Positions 1 through 10,023 are shown, counted from the first letter of the stretch. The stretch is 64,000 nucleotides of DNA from Alphaproteobacteria bacterium PA4 (GCA_002256005.1 NKIQ01000013.1:32490-96489); one strand, 5' to 3'. The notes: generated by a model not told the origin, from the letters alone. Made by a program: numbers and translations.

Positions 1-128
1 AGCTGCGCGACGCGCATCGGCAGCAACAGGATGAGGAAAGGCATATAGGCGATGGCGGTGCCGGCCCAGGCCAGCGCATAGACCGGCAGGAAGCGGCGCA
101 GGCGGGCATCGCCGCCCGGATCAGCCAT
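1..128 (-). CDS. MFS-type transporter, N-terminal 42 codons (cut by window edge)
   Basis: The reverse strand from the ATG at 128 reads MADPGGDARLRRFLPVYALA and continues into a hydrophobic stretch typical of the first helix of a major-facilitator sugar transporter; the rest lies outside the window. The start overlaps the 3' end of the LacI gene by 8 bases, so the two are probably translated together. As the last visible gene of a polysaccharide-use locus it would import the sugar released by the GH16 enzyme. The family call rests on a short N-terminus plus context, so the substrate is inference. Confidence 0.6.
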   Translation of the reverse strand, partial: MADPGGDARLRRFLPVYALAWAGTAIAYMPFLILLLPMRVAQ

Positions 129-1170
129 GTCGGGCGACGGAGGCGCGGCTGATGAGCGTCGAGGGCACGCTGGTCAGGCTGGCGGGCGGCGGCGCGCCCT
201 TCAGATGCGCGATGATCAGTTCGACGGCGGTTGATGCGGTGGCGGCAATCGACTGATCGATGGCGGTCAGCGGCGGCTGCGCGAACTGGACGATGGGGGT
301 ATTGTCGAAACTGATGATCGACAGGTCGTCGGGGACGCCCAGCCCCTGTTCGCGCGCCACCGCCAGCGTGGCGATCGCCATCTGGTCGTTGCTGGCGATG
401 ATGGCGGTGGGGCGGTCGGGCCGGGCGAGCAGGCGCAGCGCGGCGGCGCGGCCGGAGGCATGGGAAAAGTCGCCGGCATCGAGCAGGCCGGCCGTGTCCA
501 GCCCGGCTTCGGCCATCGCCGCGCGCCAGCCGTCGACGCGCCAGCCGCTCAGTTCATAATCGCTGGCGCCGGCGATGCAGGCGATGCGGCGATGGCCATG
601 GTCGATCAGATGGCGGGTGGCGGTGGCCGCCGAGCCGGCATCGTCCATCGACACCGCGATGCCGGCATCCTGACGCTGCGAGCCGATGCGCACGAACGGC
701 ATGTCCTGTTCGGCGAGCAGATCGACGATCTGCGGATTGTCGCTGTGCGGCGGCGTCAGGATGATGCCATCGGGCTGCAGGGCGGCGATGGCGGCGAGCA
801 GCTCGCGCTCGACATGGTCGCTGTGCGTGTCGATCAGTTCGAAGATCATGCGATAGCCATGTTCGGCGCAGGTCAGCATGCCGCCGAGCAGCATCTGGTC
901 GACCCAGTCGGTGCCCTGCCGCGCCTGCCAGTCGGCGATGGTGCGTTCGCGATCGTTGATGGCGAGGATGAGATAGGAACGCGACCCGCTCATCCGCTGC
1001 GCGGCGATGGACGGCACATAGCCGAGGCTGTCGATGGCGGCCTGCACCCGGTCACGGGTTTCGGCGCGCACATTGGGTTCGTTGTTGATGACGCGGCTGA
1101 CGGTCTGCAACGACACGCCGGCCGCGGCGGACACATGCCGGATCGTCACGGCCTGGCGGCGACGTGCCAT
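121..1170 (-). CDS. LacI-family transcriptional regulator
   Basis: A 349-residue protein of standard LacI/GalR length. Residues about 7-30 form the LacI helix-turn-helix (VSLQTVSRVIN), followed by the hinge helix and a periplasmic-binding-protein-like sugar domain (IIASNDQMAIATL near residue 250). It sits between the GH16 gene (3 bases upstream) and the transporter (8-base overlap) at the end of the locus. It probably represses the locus until an oligosaccharide binds. The best operator candidates are the two GAACGTTC palindromes at 9975-10013 before the TonB receptor. Its assignment to those sites is inference. Confidence 0.93.
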   Translation of the reverse strand: MARRRQAVTIRHVSAAAGVSLQTVSRVINNEPNVRAETRDRVQAAIDSLGYVPSIAAQRMSGSRSYLILAINDRERTIADWQARQGTDWVDQMLLGGMLTCAEHGYRMIFELIDTHSDHVERELLAAIAALQPDGIILTPPHSDNPQIVDLLAEQDMPFVRIGSQRQDAGIAVSMDDAGSAATATRHLIDHGHRRIACIAGASDYELSGWRVDGWRAAMAEAGLDTAGLLDAGDFSHASGRAAALRLLARPDRPTAIIASNDQMAIATLAVAREQGLGVPDDLSIISFDNTPIVQFAQPPLTAIDQSIAATASTAVELIIAHLKGAPPPASLTSVPSTLISRASVARHG

Positions 1171-1173
1171 GAA

Positions 1174-2094
1174 CTATCTGCCTTCACTTGCTCTTGCGGC
1201 ATTCCTAACGCCGGCCTCCGGCCTTTGCCAGACGCGAACCCAGTCGATGCGCAATTCGCGCGGGAACCCCCTGGCATCGACCCCGCCCGACCCGCGCCGT
1301 TCCGCCAAACCACCGCCGATGGCAAGGTTGAGGATCAGGTGGAACGGCTGGTCGAAGGGCGCGCCCGCGGCGCTGCTGCCGCTGGTCTGCCACTGGCTGG
1401 CGCTGCGCGTCGCCCAGGCCTTGCCATCGACCAGCCAGGTGATGCGGTCCGCCTGCCAGTCGATGGCATAGGTGTGAAAGCCGGTCAGCGCCGGCGGCCA
1501 GGCCATTTCTTCGCCGGACTGGCGGTTGCCGGGCCACGCCCCGCCGAAATGCAGCGTGCCCAGGATGGTCGCCTCCCGCCCGTCCGGGCAGGCGGCGCAG
1601 GGCACGCCGAGGTTGACCGCCTCCACTATGTCGATCTCGCCCGATGCCGCCCATCGGCCATAGGCATCGTCATCGGGCAGCATCCACAGCGCCGGCCAGC
1701 TGCCCTGCCCCTGCGGCAGCTGCGCCCGGATCTCGATGCGGCCATAGCGCCATGAGGCATGCCCGCGCGTCGACAGCCGCGCCGAACTGTAGTCGCGAAC
1801 AATGTCGGGCACCGCGCCGCCGCTGCGCTGCCCGGCGGGCAAGGCCGGGCCGGACACGCGCTCACGCCGGGCGGTGATGACCAATTGGCCGTCAGCAACC
1901 GCCGCGTTGCGGTGCGCGCGCGTATAGCATTGCCGCTCCTGATTGCCGCCGCCCCAGCAATCATCGGCCTGGTGCCATTTTCCGGCGTCGATGGCCGTGC
2001 CGTCGAACTCGTCCGACCAGACCAGATGCCAGCCCGGCCCCGGCGGCTCCGGCGCCGCGGCGGCCAGCAGCAGGGCGGCCAGAGCGGCGCTCAC
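1174..2094 (-). CDS. Secreted glycoside hydrolase family 16 (beta-glucanase-like)
   Basis: A 306-residue protein starting at GTG 2094, which overlaps the halogenase stop codon (GTGA). An upstream open stretch in this frame is covered by the halogenase, so the longer start was rejected. Residues 1-15 are a hydrophobic signal peptide rich in Ala/Leu. The GH16 fold follows: WSDEFDG near residue 27, WPALWMLP mid-protein, and the catalytic motif GEIDIVE containing the two acidic catalytic residues in ExDxxE. Known family members cut beta-1,3/1,4-glucans, laminarin, carrageenan or agarose; the exact substrate cannot be read. It is exported, and its products would feed the TonB receptor and MFS transporter. 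Confidence 0.9.
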   Translation of the reverse strand: MSAALAALLLAAAAPEPPGPGWHLVWSDEFDGTAIDAGKWHQADDCWGGGNQERQCYTRAHRNAAVADGQLVITARRERVSGPALPAGQRSGGAVPDIVRDYSSARLSTRGHASWRYGRIEIRAQLPQGQGSWPALWMLPDDDAYGRWAASGEIDIVEAVNLGVPCAACPDGREATILGTLHFGGAWPGNRQSGEEMAWPPALTGFHTYAIDWQADRITWLVDGKAWATRSASQWQTSGSSAAGAPFDQPFHLILNLAIGGGLAERRGSGGVDARGFPRELRIDWVRVWQRPEAGVRNAARASEGR

Positions 2095-3602
2095 GCGGCG
2101 CGATGCACCGCCGCCGCCGCATCGCTGGCGCCGCAATAGCGGGCGACATAGGCGTGATGCTCGGGCAGGCTGGCGACAGTCTTTGCGACGGATTCGCGCA
2201 GCCCGCCAAGAAGCGCCGACAGTTCCTCCGGGCGCAGCCGCGCGGCGACGGGGTGATAGCTTTCGGGCACGATGCCCTGTCCCAGCATCACCTGCACCCA
2301 GCTGTTTTCGATGAACAATTCCTCGTTCTTGCGGAACACCCGCCCGGTTTCGCGGAACAGCTCGATCTTGTGCGCCAGGCTGTCGGGGATCGCCATCGCT
2401 GCGCACTGCCGCCAGAACGGACTGTCGCGGCGCTGGGTGACCTTGTAGTGCAGAATCAGGAAATCGCGGATCTGCTCCATGTCGGTGAACTGCTGATCGT
2501 TGAATTCGGCGATGTCGCGGGCGCTGATCCGGCCGGCGGGCAGCATGCGGGCAATGCGCAGCACGGCGCGCTGGATGAGATGGATGCTCGTTGATTCCAG
2601 CGGCTCCATGAAACCGCCGGACAGGCCGACCGCCACGCAATTGCGGTGCCATTGCCGGCGGCGCACGCCGGTGGTGAAGCGGATGAAATTGGGCTGGACG
2701 AGCTTTTCACCCTCGATCGAGCCGAATAGCCGGTCGAGCGCCGCATCCTTGTCGAGATAGCGGCTGCAATAGACGATGCCATTGCCCTGGCGGTGCTGCA
2801 GCGGGATGCGCCACTGCCAGCCGGCATCATGGGCAATGGCGCGGGTATAGGGAACCGCGGGGCGCACGCTCGCCGTCTGGATGGCGATGGCGGAATCGCA
2901 GGGCAGCCAGTGCGACCAGTCATCGAAGCCCGCGTGCAGCGCGCCTTCGATCAGAAGGGCGCGAAAGCCGGTGCAATCGATGAACAGGTCACCTTCGATG
3001 CGGCGGTCGCCGTCGAGCGTGAGCGCCGCGATATCGCCACTTTCGCCGTTCAGCTCCACCGCCGTGATGCGGCCCTCGATACGCGTCGCCCCGCCGGCTT
3101 CGGCGCGCTTGCGCAAAAAGGCGGCATAGAGCGCCGAATCGAGCTGATAGGCATAGTTCAGCCGGTCTTCGGGCAGATGCGCGAACTTGCCCTGCAGGGC
3201 GGCCTGCAATTCCAGCGCATAATCGTCGTAAGGGTGGGTGTGACCCTGGGTCTGGCCGTGCATCCAGAAATGCTGGAAGCCCGCGGTCCAGTGATCCTTG
3301 CCCGTCGCGCCGAAGCTGTGGAAATAGCGCGTCCCGACATCCTTCCAATTCTCGAACAAGATGCCGAGCTTGAAGGTCGCCTGCGTCGCCCGCATGAACT
3401 CGGCCTCGTTGATGCCGAGCAGGCGGTTGAACAGCACGATCGGCGGGATGGTGCTTTCGCCGACGCCGATGGTGCCGATGGCATCGGATTCAACCAGGGT
3501 GAGATCGATGACCGGGCCCAGCGCATGCGCCAGCGCCGCCGCCGTCATCCAGCCGGCGGTGCCACCACCGGCGACCACCACGCGCAAGGGCTTCCCGGTC
3601 AT
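2091..3602 (-). CDS. Flavin-dependent tryptophan halogenase-like protein 1
   Basis: 503 residues from ATG 3602, which overlaps the preceding cupin gene (ATGA). The N-terminus carries the FAD-binding GGGTAGW motif, then GVGESTIP, the lysine in ATFKLG corresponding to the catalytic lysine of PrnA-type halogenases, the diagnostic WQWRIP (WxWxIP) motif near residue 260, and EPLESTSI, matching the conserved glutamate region. All hallmarks of an active FAD-dependent halogenase are visible. In sphingomonads, Caulobacter and Xanthomonas such genes recur next to TonB receptors with SapC and cupin genes, where their natural substrate is not established. It needs reduced flavin from elsewhere; no flavin reductase is in this cluster. 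Confidence 0.9.
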   Translation of the reverse strand: MTGKPLRVVVAGGGTAGWMTAAALAHALGPVIDLTLVESDAIGTIGVGESTIPPIVLFNRLLGINEAEFMRATQATFKLGILFENWKDVGTRYFHSFGATGKDHWTAGFQHFWMHGQTQGHTHPYDDYALELQAALQGKFAHLPEDRLNYAYQLDSALYAAFLRKRAEAGGATRIEGRITAVELNGESGDIAALTLDGDRRIEGDLFIDCTGFRALLIEGALHAGFDDWSHWLPCDSAIAIQTASVRPAVPYTRAIAHDAGWQWRIPLQHRQGNGIVYCSRYLDKDAALDRLFGSIEGEKLVQPNFIRFTTGVRRRQWHRNCVAVGLSGGFMEPLESTSIHLIQRAVLRIARMLPAGRISARDIAEFNDQQFTDMEQIRDFLILHYKVTQRRDSPFWRQCAAMAIPDSLAHKIELFRETGRVFRKNEELFIENSWVQVMLGQGIVPESYHPVAARLRPEELSALLGGLRESVAKTVASLPEHHAYVARYCGASDAAAAVHRAA

Positions 3603-4615
3603 CGTGACAATCCTCTGAGCAAACGTGCCTTGATCTGGTTGGCGGTGGCGGCGGTCAACGGCGCCAGGATGCCGCGGGCCTCTGCCGGCAGATGCGCGGT
3701 GGCGGCCGCATCGGGGGCGAAGACATGATGGTCGAACAGCGCCCGCCACTGATCGCGCTGCGCCGGCGGCAGGTCGCGCACCGCCAGGATGGCGTGGAGC
3801 AGCGCATCCTCCGGATTGCCCAGCCAGCGCGGCACATCGCGCCACCAGAAATTGACGAGGATATTGAACGGCGCCAGTCCCTCGACATGGTGCCACCATA
3901 GCGACGGCACGAAGATGGCATCGCCGGGCGCCAGTTCGGCGACCCGGGCGTGGCGCAGCGCCTCGGCATAGCGCGGATGCATGGCCAGATCGGGCGCACG
4001 CACATCGACCATGCTGACCTGGCGACCAGCCGGGGTATTTTCCAGCGGGCCGAGATGGAGATTGGCGAACTGTTCGGGCGGAAACAGCGTGAAGCGGCGA
4101 CGGCCGACGGCGCACACGGCGACATTGTCGGGCACGTCATTGTGCGCGGCGATGCGGCTGCGGTTGCCGATCCAGATGCTGGCCAGCGGCTGGCGATCAC
4201 CGAGCGGCAGGCGGTGGCTTTCGGCGAGGCCGTGGAAATAATCGCCCATGTCGATGGAGGAAAGATAGACCGTCGGCGCCATGGGATCGGTTTCCGCCGC
4301 CGCCATGGCCGCCAGCCATTGCGGCAACGGCCCGGAATCGGAGCGGAAATTCATCGCCAGCGCAGCATCGTAGAACAGCCGGTCGTCGCCGGCCTGCAGG
4401 CCGATGCTGGCCGGAAAGGTGCGGTTGCGGGCAAGGCCGGCGAGATGGGCGCGGGCATCGGCGGCGCTGCGCTGCCCGGCCTGGACCAGCGGCCAGTCTG
4501 CCGCCAGCCCGCGCACCACGAAGGGCGTGGTGGCGCCGGTGAGGCGATCAGCCAGCGCGGCGGGGGCGAGGCGCTCCTCGGCGACCGGAGCCGGGGGTGC
4601 CAAGGCCTCAGCCAT
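3599..4615 (-). CDS. Cupin-like / JmjC-domain protein
   Basis: 338 residues. The C-terminal half reads as a JmjC-type cupin: IAAHNDVPDN supplies the HxD metal ligands, and PSLWWHHVEG carries the distal histidine typical of Fe(II)/2-oxoglutarate oxygenases. GDAIFVPSLWWH is the signature stretch of cupin_8 proteins. The gene overlaps sapC upstream by 8 bases and the halogenase downstream by 4, so all are translationally coupled. Family members hydroxylate proteins or small molecules; here a role in modifying the receptor or its ligand together with the halogenases is a guess from context. Confidence 0.85.
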   Translation of the reverse strand: MAEALAPPAPVAEERLAPAALADRLTGATTPFVVRGLAADWPLVQAGQRSAADARAHLAGLARNRTFPASIGLQAGDDRLFYDAALAMNFRSDSGPLPQWLAAMAAAETDPMAPTVYLSSIDMGDYFHGLAESHRLPLGDRQPLASIWIGNRSRIAAHNDVPDNVAVCAVGRRRFTLFPPEQFANLHLGPLENTPAGRQVSMVDVRAPDLAMHPRYAEALRHARVAELAPGDAIFVPSLWWHHVEGLAPFNILVNFWWRDVPRWLGNPEDALLHAILAVRDLPPAQRDQWRALFDHHVFAPDAAATAHLPAEARGILAPLTAATANQIKARLLRGLSR

Positions 4616-5324
4616 CGCCGCGCCGGTTCTTCGCCCGCACCAGCCGGGCCAGATTGCCGATCGAGGCCAGCGCCATATAGGTCGGCAGCAGATGCCCCTC
4701 GGCGTGCAGTTCGGCGAGCGCGCCCGGCTCCAGCGCCGCCAGCCTGTCGTCGTCGATCATGTGATAGCCGACCAGCCGGTGCAGCGCGCCATTGTCGAGC
4801 GTCACGTCCATCGAAAAGGGCTCGATCAGGTCATAGCGGGCGAGCGCTGCGAAATAATCGCCGCTGGCGCGATAGCCGGTGTCGAGCGCGCCGAGCATGT
4901 CGGCGATCCGTTCGACATGGGGCGTCGGCTGGCCACCGGCATCGAACAGCCGCATGCCTTCACCGTTCTGCGAGACGCGCGGATGCTCCATGTCGACATG
5001 CACCTGGCCGGGTGCATCGGCATCGCGGCTGCGGCCGACGAGGAAGGGCTGCACCGCCATCGCCAGCGGCCGGTTGAGCGCGTGCCATTCGGCGCCATCG
5101 AGATAGAGGTTTTCACCGGGTTCGAAGCCGAACAGCGCCAGCGCCGAAAACGCCCCGGTCGCATCGTCCTTGCGAAACAGGATGGGATAGTCATTGGCCA
5201 GCCGGCGGAATTCGGCCGGCACCACCAGACAGGCCATGACAGCATCGCCGAGCGCGGCGCCGGCGCCGGTCAGCACGCGCAATTCGCCATGATCGGCGGG
5301 GTTGAGGATCTGATGGTTGCTCAT
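4608..5324 (-). CDS. SapC family protein
   Basis: 238 residues from ATG 5324 (MSNHQILNP), 16 bases after the second halogenase. It contains SapC-family features: an LNRPLAMAVQPFLVG-like core, HPRVSQNGEGMRLFD mid-protein and FSMDVTL further on. SapC was named from an S-layer gene cluster, but the family is mostly seen beside TonB receptors and tryptophan-halogenase genes in alpha- and gammaproteobacteria; its biochemical role is unknown. No signal peptide is evident, so a cytoplasmic location is likely. Confidence 0.85.
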   Translation of the reverse strand: MSNHQILNPADHGELRVLTGAGAALGDAVMACLVVPAEFRRLANDYPILFRKDDATGAFSALALFGFEPGENLYLDGAEWHALNRPLAMAVQPFLVGRSRDADAPGQVHVDMEHPRVSQNGEGMRLFDAGGQPTPHVERIADMLGALDTGYRASGDYFAALARYDLIEPFSMDVTLDNGALHRLVGYHMIDDDRLAALEPGALAELHAEGHLLPTYMALASIGNLARLVRAKNRRGDG

Positions 5325-5340
5325 GCGGGGGTCCGATGCC

Positions 5341-6864
5341 TCAGGCGGCCTGTGCCGCCAGGGCGGCGAAATAGCTGCGATTGTCGGGCAGCGCCGCCGC
5401 GATATGGCGCGCCCGGCCCTGCACCTCGGCGATGCGCATGGCAGCGTCGGCAATGGGCGCGGCGGGCGGCGCCGGCGGCAGGGGATAGCCCATGCCGTAA
5501 AGAATGAACTGCTGGCTGGCGGCCGGAAACATTTCGTCCTGAAGCGGAAAATCACGGGCGGACGGCGGATGCTCGCGCCACAGTGCCAGATCCTCGGCCA
5601 GCCGTTCCGGGATGGTGGCGGGGTCGCGCTGCGCCTGCCAATAGGGCTCGCTGCGCCGGCTGAGCACATAATGCAGCTTCAGGAACGCGATGATGCGGTC
5701 CCAGCGGGTGCGGAACAGCGTGTTGAAGCGGCGGGCGTGGATGGCCATGGTGGCGGGGCTGGCCGGCAGCGCCTCGGCAATCGCCCGCGCCGACAGCTCG
5801 ATGAGCACGATGGCCGACGCCTCCAGCGGCTCGATGAACCCCGCCGACAGGCCGATGGCGACGACATTGCCCTGCCAGAAGCGCGCGCGATGCCCGGTGG
5901 CAAAGGCGAGCTGGCGGGGCACGAGTGCCGCCGCATCGGCACCTGGCACCTGCGCGGCAACATGCGCGCGGAGGATCGTTTCGGCCTCGGCATCCGCCAT
6001 GAAGCGCGTGCTGTAGACACAGCCGATGCCGCGCCGCGTCGGCAGCGCGATATCCCACAGCCAGCCGGCGCGATGCGCCGTGGCGATGGTCTGCGCGGCG
6101 ATGGCGCTGCCCGGCAGCACCGGCACCTGCACGGCGAGCGCACGGTCGTTGAATGACACATCCGACCGGTCGATCCAGTCGACCGCACAATGCCCGCCGA
6201 TCAGCCGGGCCGCCAGCCCGGTGCAATCGATGAACAGATCCGCGGCAAGGCAGCGGCCATCGTCCAGCTGCAGCTGCGCGATGTCGCCATTTTCGGCAGC
6301 GCTGGTGCCGACCATGGTGGCGGCGATATGCGTGATGCCCAGCCGCGTCGTGCCGTGCCGGGCGAGCAATTGCGCGAATTTGCCGGCGTCGAAATGATAG
6401 GCATAGTTCAGCGCCCCGGCATAATCCGGCATGGCGCGCTGGCGCGGCGCGAGGTGCTGCGCACAGACGGCCGCCTGCGCCGTCATCGCGGCGGCAAAGG
6501 CCCGGTCCGGCGCCGTTTGCGCCCAGCCATGCAGCAGCGCCGCCATGTCGCCCGCCGGCGGCAGCGAGAAGGGGTGCAGATAGCTGTCGTCGGCGGCGCC
6601 CGTCACCCAGCCATCGAAGCGCGAGCCCTGCTTGAAGGAAGCATCACAGGCGGTGAGAAATTCGGATTCGGCAATGCCGATGGCGGCCAGCGTCTCGCGC
6701 ATCGTCGGCCAGGTGCCCTCCCCCACGCCGATCGTCGCGATGTCGGGCGATTCCACCAGCGTGATGGCCATGGCGGGATGACGGGCGGCGAGGATGCACG
6801 CCGTCAGCCAGCCGGCGGTGCCTCCACCGACGATGACCAGCTGGAACGGCGCCGTCGCCTTCAC
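5341..6864 (-). CDS. Flavin-dependent tryptophan halogenase-like protein 2
   Basis: 507 residues from GTG 6864, chosen because GGGGAGAG lies seven bases upstream and the FAD motif GGGTAGW follows at once; an earlier ATG at 6915 has no such site. It has GVGEGTWP, the lysine in ASFKQG, and EPLEASAI. The usual WxWxIP motif is altered to WLWDIA followed by LPTRR, so proline at the last motif position is missing. It is clearly paralogous to the copy at 2091-3602 but diverged. It is the first gene after the receptor, separated by a strong hairpin. Whether it halogenates, or only binds flavin, is open. Confidence 0.88.
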   Translation of the reverse strand: MKATAPFQLVIVGGGTAGWLTACILAARHPAMAITLVESPDIATIGVGEGTWPTMRETLAAIGIAESEFLTACDASFKQGSRFDGWVTGAADDSYLHPFSLPPAGDMAALLHGWAQTAPDRAFAAAMTAQAAVCAQHLAPRQRAMPDYAGALNYAYHFDAGKFAQLLARHGTTRLGITHIAATMVGTSAAENGDIAQLQLDDGRCLAADLFIDCTGLAARLIGGHCAVDWIDRSDVSFNDRALAVQVPVLPGSAIAAQTIATAHRAGWLWDIALPTRRGIGCVYSTRFMADAEAETILRAHVAAQVPGADAAALVPRQLAFATGHRARFWQGNVVAIGLSAGFIEPLEASAIVLIELSARAIAEALPASPATMAIHARRFNTLFRTRWDRIIAFLKLHYVLSRRSEPYWQAQRDPATIPERLAEDLALWREHPPSARDFPLQDEMFPAASQQFILYGMGYPLPPAPPAAPIADAAMRIAEVQGRARHIAAALPDNRSYFAALAAQAA

Positions 6865-6903
6865 GCAAAATCTCTCCCCGCGCTGCACAGTGACAGAGCG
6901 CGA

Positions 6904-6936
6904 GAAGAGCCGCAACGCGCCTGCGTGCGGCTCTTC
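6904..6936 (-). terminator. Hairpin between the TonB receptor and downstream genes
   Basis: Perfect 11-bp arms (6904-6914 and 6926-6936, GAAGAGCCGCA on one side) around an 11-base loop lie in the 92-base gap after the receptor stop. On the coding strand there is no U-tract, so it looks more like a transcript-stabilising or attenuating stem-loop than a strong terminator. It would let the receptor be made in excess over the downstream enzymes. Confidence 0.55.
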
Positions 6937-6956
6937 AGCATGCCCATGCGTCCGTA

Positions 6957-9923
6957 TCAGAACGAATAGCGGACCCCGCCCGAATAGCGCGCATAGCCCG
7001 GTGCCGCGAAGAACACCGTATTATTGTTGCGCATATGGCCGCGACGATCGGCATTGGTGATGTTGATGCCTTCGACGAAGACGGTCAGGCCCTTCTTGAA
7101 CTCCCAAGAGGCACTGGCATCGAACTGGCCATAGGCCTCGATGTAGAAGGGATCGAAGCCATAGCCCGACAGGAAACTGTCGCGCCAATTGTACGCGACA
7201 CGCGCCTGGATGCCATTCTTGTCATAATAGAGCACGGCATTGGCACTGTCGCTGACGCCGTTCACCGCGAACTGGGTGGCGGTGTAACGCAGCGTGTTGT
7301 CGAACTTCGTGTCGCTGCGCACGATGGTGTAATTCAGGATGGCACCGATGCCGGTATCCCAGAAGCTGTGCTGGACGGCGAATTCGAAGCCATGCAGCTT
7401 GGCGGTCTGGTCGCTGTTGCCGGGCTGGGTGATGGTGAACACCACATCCGGATCGGCGTTCTGGCCGATGACGCCGCTGGGCACGCCGTTGGTCAACTGG
7501 ACAACGCTCGGCCGGTTGGTCGCCAGCCAGCCGAGGATGGCGGCAAAGTTGGGATTGCCACCCAGTGCAGCGCGCGCCGCCTGCACCGCGGCCCCCTGCG
7601 CCGGGTTGGGCAGGTCGAACAGCGGGCCCTGCGTTGTCGTGTTGGCGATGAAATTGCCGACATTCTTGTGGAAGAAGCCGACCGAGACATAGCTATCCTT
7701 GCTGTAATACCATTCGGCGGACAGATCGATGTTCTTCGACTTGTAGGGCAGCAGGCCAGGATTGCCGCTGCCGGCGGTGCTGCCACCATTGGGGCGCAGC
7801 GGCTGGGCAACGGTGATGCCGCCCTGCAGGCTGGTATAGTCCGGCCGGGTGATGGTGTGGCTGTACGACGCGCGCAGGCGGACATTGTCGATCGGCGCCA
7901 GATCGAAATCCACGGCCGGCAGCCAGTTGCTGTATTCACCCTTCAGCGTGGTGAAATCCGAGGTATTGCCGCCGACAAGGCCCATTTCATTGTCGGACAC
8001 CCAGACGACCCCGGTGGGGATCGGCACCAGCGCCGCCGAGGAAATGTTGGTCTTTTCATAGCGCAGGCCAAGCCGCAGATTGGCGTTCATGGTGCCGAGG
8101 TCGAACTTGTGGACGCTCTGGATATAGGGCGCCCAGGTCTTTTCCTGGATGCGGCGATCGGTGTTGTAGCTGGCAAGGCAGGCGCCCGGCACGGTGCTGG
8201 CGTTGCAGATGCCCAGCCGCGATTGCAGCAGGCCGATGAGGTCGGCGGTGTTGACCTGGAAATAATTGGCGATCAGCGCCGGATCCTGGGAGCCATTCAT
8301 GCCGGCCAGCCGTTCGGCCAGCGGCGTGATGTTGTAGAGCGCATCCGGCGTATCGGCGGCGCTCAGCGTGCCGCCCCAGCTGTCGTTCTGGATGACGCCA
8401 AAGGCCGAGCGCACCTTGTTCTCGGTATAGGTCACGCCGAAATCGAGGCTGTCGATGAAGCGCGAGTCGAAATCATAGCCGCCACGCAGCGAGGCCTCGT
8501 TGATCTCGTCCTTCATATAGCCGTTGCGGAAGCTGTTGCCGGCCGGGCGGATGTTGGAGGCCTGGATGGCGGCGCCGGGGTGCATCGTCACCGAAATCAC
8601 CGGCATGTCGGTCTGGAAATCGACCTTCTGGCTGGCGACGCCGAAGATGGCGCTGCCGACGCCGATGTTGCTGCCATAGGGCGAGGTCGGCTTGCTTTCC
8701 GCGGTCGAATGATGCGCGTCGAGCTCAAGGCGCAATCCGCCCGGGCCATCCCATTTGATGTTGCCACCCAGCGACTTGTTGATGTTGCGGTTGGTGGCAA
8801 TGGCGCCGGTGATGGCCAGGTCCTTGCCGTCGCCGGGGGCGAAGACTTCGGAATAGAACAGCGGGCCGGCGGCCGGACCATCGGTCCAGCTGCTGGTCGT
8901 GTTGCCATGGTTGAACCAGACGCCGATGCTGTTGGTGCGGGCGTCGATGGTGTTCTGCGAATAGGTATAGTCGAGCACCACATCGAGCGTGTCGGTCGGC
9001 TTCACCTGCAATACGGCCTGGCCGTTGATGCGCTCGCGATCGATGTCGGTGAAGTCATAACCGGCGTTCTGGGTGACCTGGTAGGTATCGGTCGCCTTGG
9101 GCCGGTTGGTAACCTGGGCGTTGGGCGCCGGCGGCAGCGAGCCCCAATTGTTCTCGTTGCCCAGATAGCCTTCGCGCCAGCCGGCATTGAACTGGGCCAG
9201 GCTTGCCTTGCGGCGCTGATAGATGCCGGTGACAAGGATGCCGACGCGATCATCGGCAAAGGTCTTGCTGAGAATGCCGGAGACTTCCGGCGTGATCTTG
9301 GTGCCTTCGAATGTATGGTCGATCAGGCCCTTCACCGACAGGCTGCCCTTGAAACCGGGGCGATCGAGCGGGCGCGGCGTGCGGATGTTGATGACCGAGC
9401 CGATGCCACCGCTCTGCAGCGTGGCGCGGCCGGATTTGTAGACCTCGACCCCGGCGACGCCTTCGGCGGCGAGATTGGCAAAGTCGAAGCTGCGCGAGGC
9501 CGGCGCTTCGCAGCAGCTGCCAAGGCCCGAGGCCGGCATCTGGCGGCCATTGAGCAGCACCAGGTTGAAATCCGGGCCGAAGCCGCGAACCGTGACCTTG
9601 GAGCCTTCGCCATTCTGGCGATCGATCGATACACCGGTGATGCGCTGCAGCGATTCGGCGAGGTTGGTATCGGGGAATTTGCCGATGTCTTCGGCGGAAA
9701 TGGCATCGACCACGCCCAGCGCATCGCGCTTCAGGCTCAGCGATTTCAACAGGCTGGAGCGGATGCCGGAAACGACGATTTCTTCGGCATTTTCGCTGTC
9801 GGCGGCTGCGGCGGTTGCCGGCGATGCGGTCTGCGCCATGATCGGTTGCGCCGAGGCGCCCAGCGCCAGCACCGAAGCGCCCATCAGAAAACGGCCGAAA
9901 GCCGGACGGAACGACGTGATCAT
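6957..9923 (-). CDS. TonB-dependent outer-membrane receptor (carbohydrate-type)
   Basis: 988 residues from ATG 9923 with GGGGGAGAG upstream. Residues 1-31 are a signal peptide ending IMAQ. The mature N-terminus has [12 protein letters not shown] (TonB-box region), then the plug domain ([20 protein letters not shown], with NGRQMP following), and a long beta-barrel ending in YSGGVRYSF with the C-terminal phenylalanine needed for Bam insertion. This large plug type is the one common in sphingomonad and Xanthomonas glycan-uptake loci. It should bring oligosaccharides across the outer membrane with TonB-ExbBD energy. It is the first gene of the leftward locus and has its own operator region. Confidence 0.93.
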   Translation of the reverse strand: MITSFRPAFGRFLMGASVLALGASAQPIMAQTASPATAAAADSENAEEIVVSGIRSSLLKSLSLKRDALGVVDAISAEDIGKFPDTNLAESLQRITGVSIDRQNGEGSKVTVRGFGPDFNLVLLNGRQMPASGLGSCCEAPASRSFDFANLAAEGVAGVEVYKSGRATLQSGGIGSVINIRTPRPLDRPGFKGSLSVKGLIDHTFEGTKITPEVSGILSKTFADDRVGILVTGIYQRRKASLAQFNAGWREGYLGNENNWGSLPPAPNAQVTNRPKATDTYQVTQNAGYDFTDIDRERINGQAVLQVKPTDTLDVVLDYTYSQNTIDARTNSIGVWFNHGNTTSSWTDGPAAGPLFYSEVFAPGDGKDLAITGAIATNRNINKSLGGNIKWDGPGGLRLELDAHHSTAESKPTSPYGSNIGVGSAIFGVASQKVDFQTDMPVISVTMHPGAAIQASNIRPAGNSFRNGYMKDEINEASLRGGYDFDSRFIDSLDFGVTYTENKVRSAFGVIQNDSWGGTLSAADTPDALYNITPLAERLAGMNGSQDPALIANYFQVNTADLIGLLQSRLGICNASTVPGACLASYNTDRRIQEKTWAPYIQSVHKFDLGTMNANLRLGLRYEKTNISSAALVPIPTGVVWVSDNEMGLVGGNTSDFTTLKGEYSNWLPAVDFDLAPIDNVRLRASYSHTITRPDYTSLQGGITVAQPLRPNGGSTAGSGNPGLLPYKSKNIDLSAEWYYSKDSYVSVGFFHKNVGNFIANTTTQGPLFDLPNPAQGAAVQAARAALGGNPNFAAILGWLATNRPSVVQLTNGVPSGVIGQNADPDVVFTITQPGNSDQTAKLHGFEFAVQHSFWDTGIGAILNYTIVRSDTKFDNTLRYTATQFAVNGVSDSANAVLYYDKNGIQARVAYNWRDSFLSGYGFDPFYIEAYGQFDASASWEFKKGLTVFVEGINITNADRRGHMRNNNTVFFAAPGYARYSGGVRYSF

Positions 9924-9974
9924 CAGCCTATCTCTCCCCCTCGAACGCGCGCCTGCCGGTTTGCCACGGCAGTT

Positions 9975-10023
9975 GTGAACGTTCACTGTTGCATTTCCTA
10001 TATGAGAACGTTCCCTTCGTCAA
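9975..10023 (-). promoter_or_regulatory. Promoter/operator region with two GAACGTTC palindromes
   Basis: GTGAACGTTCAC at 9975-9986 is a perfect 12-bp palindrome, and GAACGTTC recurs at 10006-10013; their centres are 29 bp apart. The central AACGTT with CG at the dyad is the usual shape of LacI/GalR-family operators. A possible -35 TTGACG (10023-10018, reverse strand) abuts the distal site, so a bound repressor would block RNA polymerase. A good -10 is not clear. The local LacI regulator at 121-1170 is the obvious candidate ligand-responsive repressor (inference). Confidence 0.6.
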
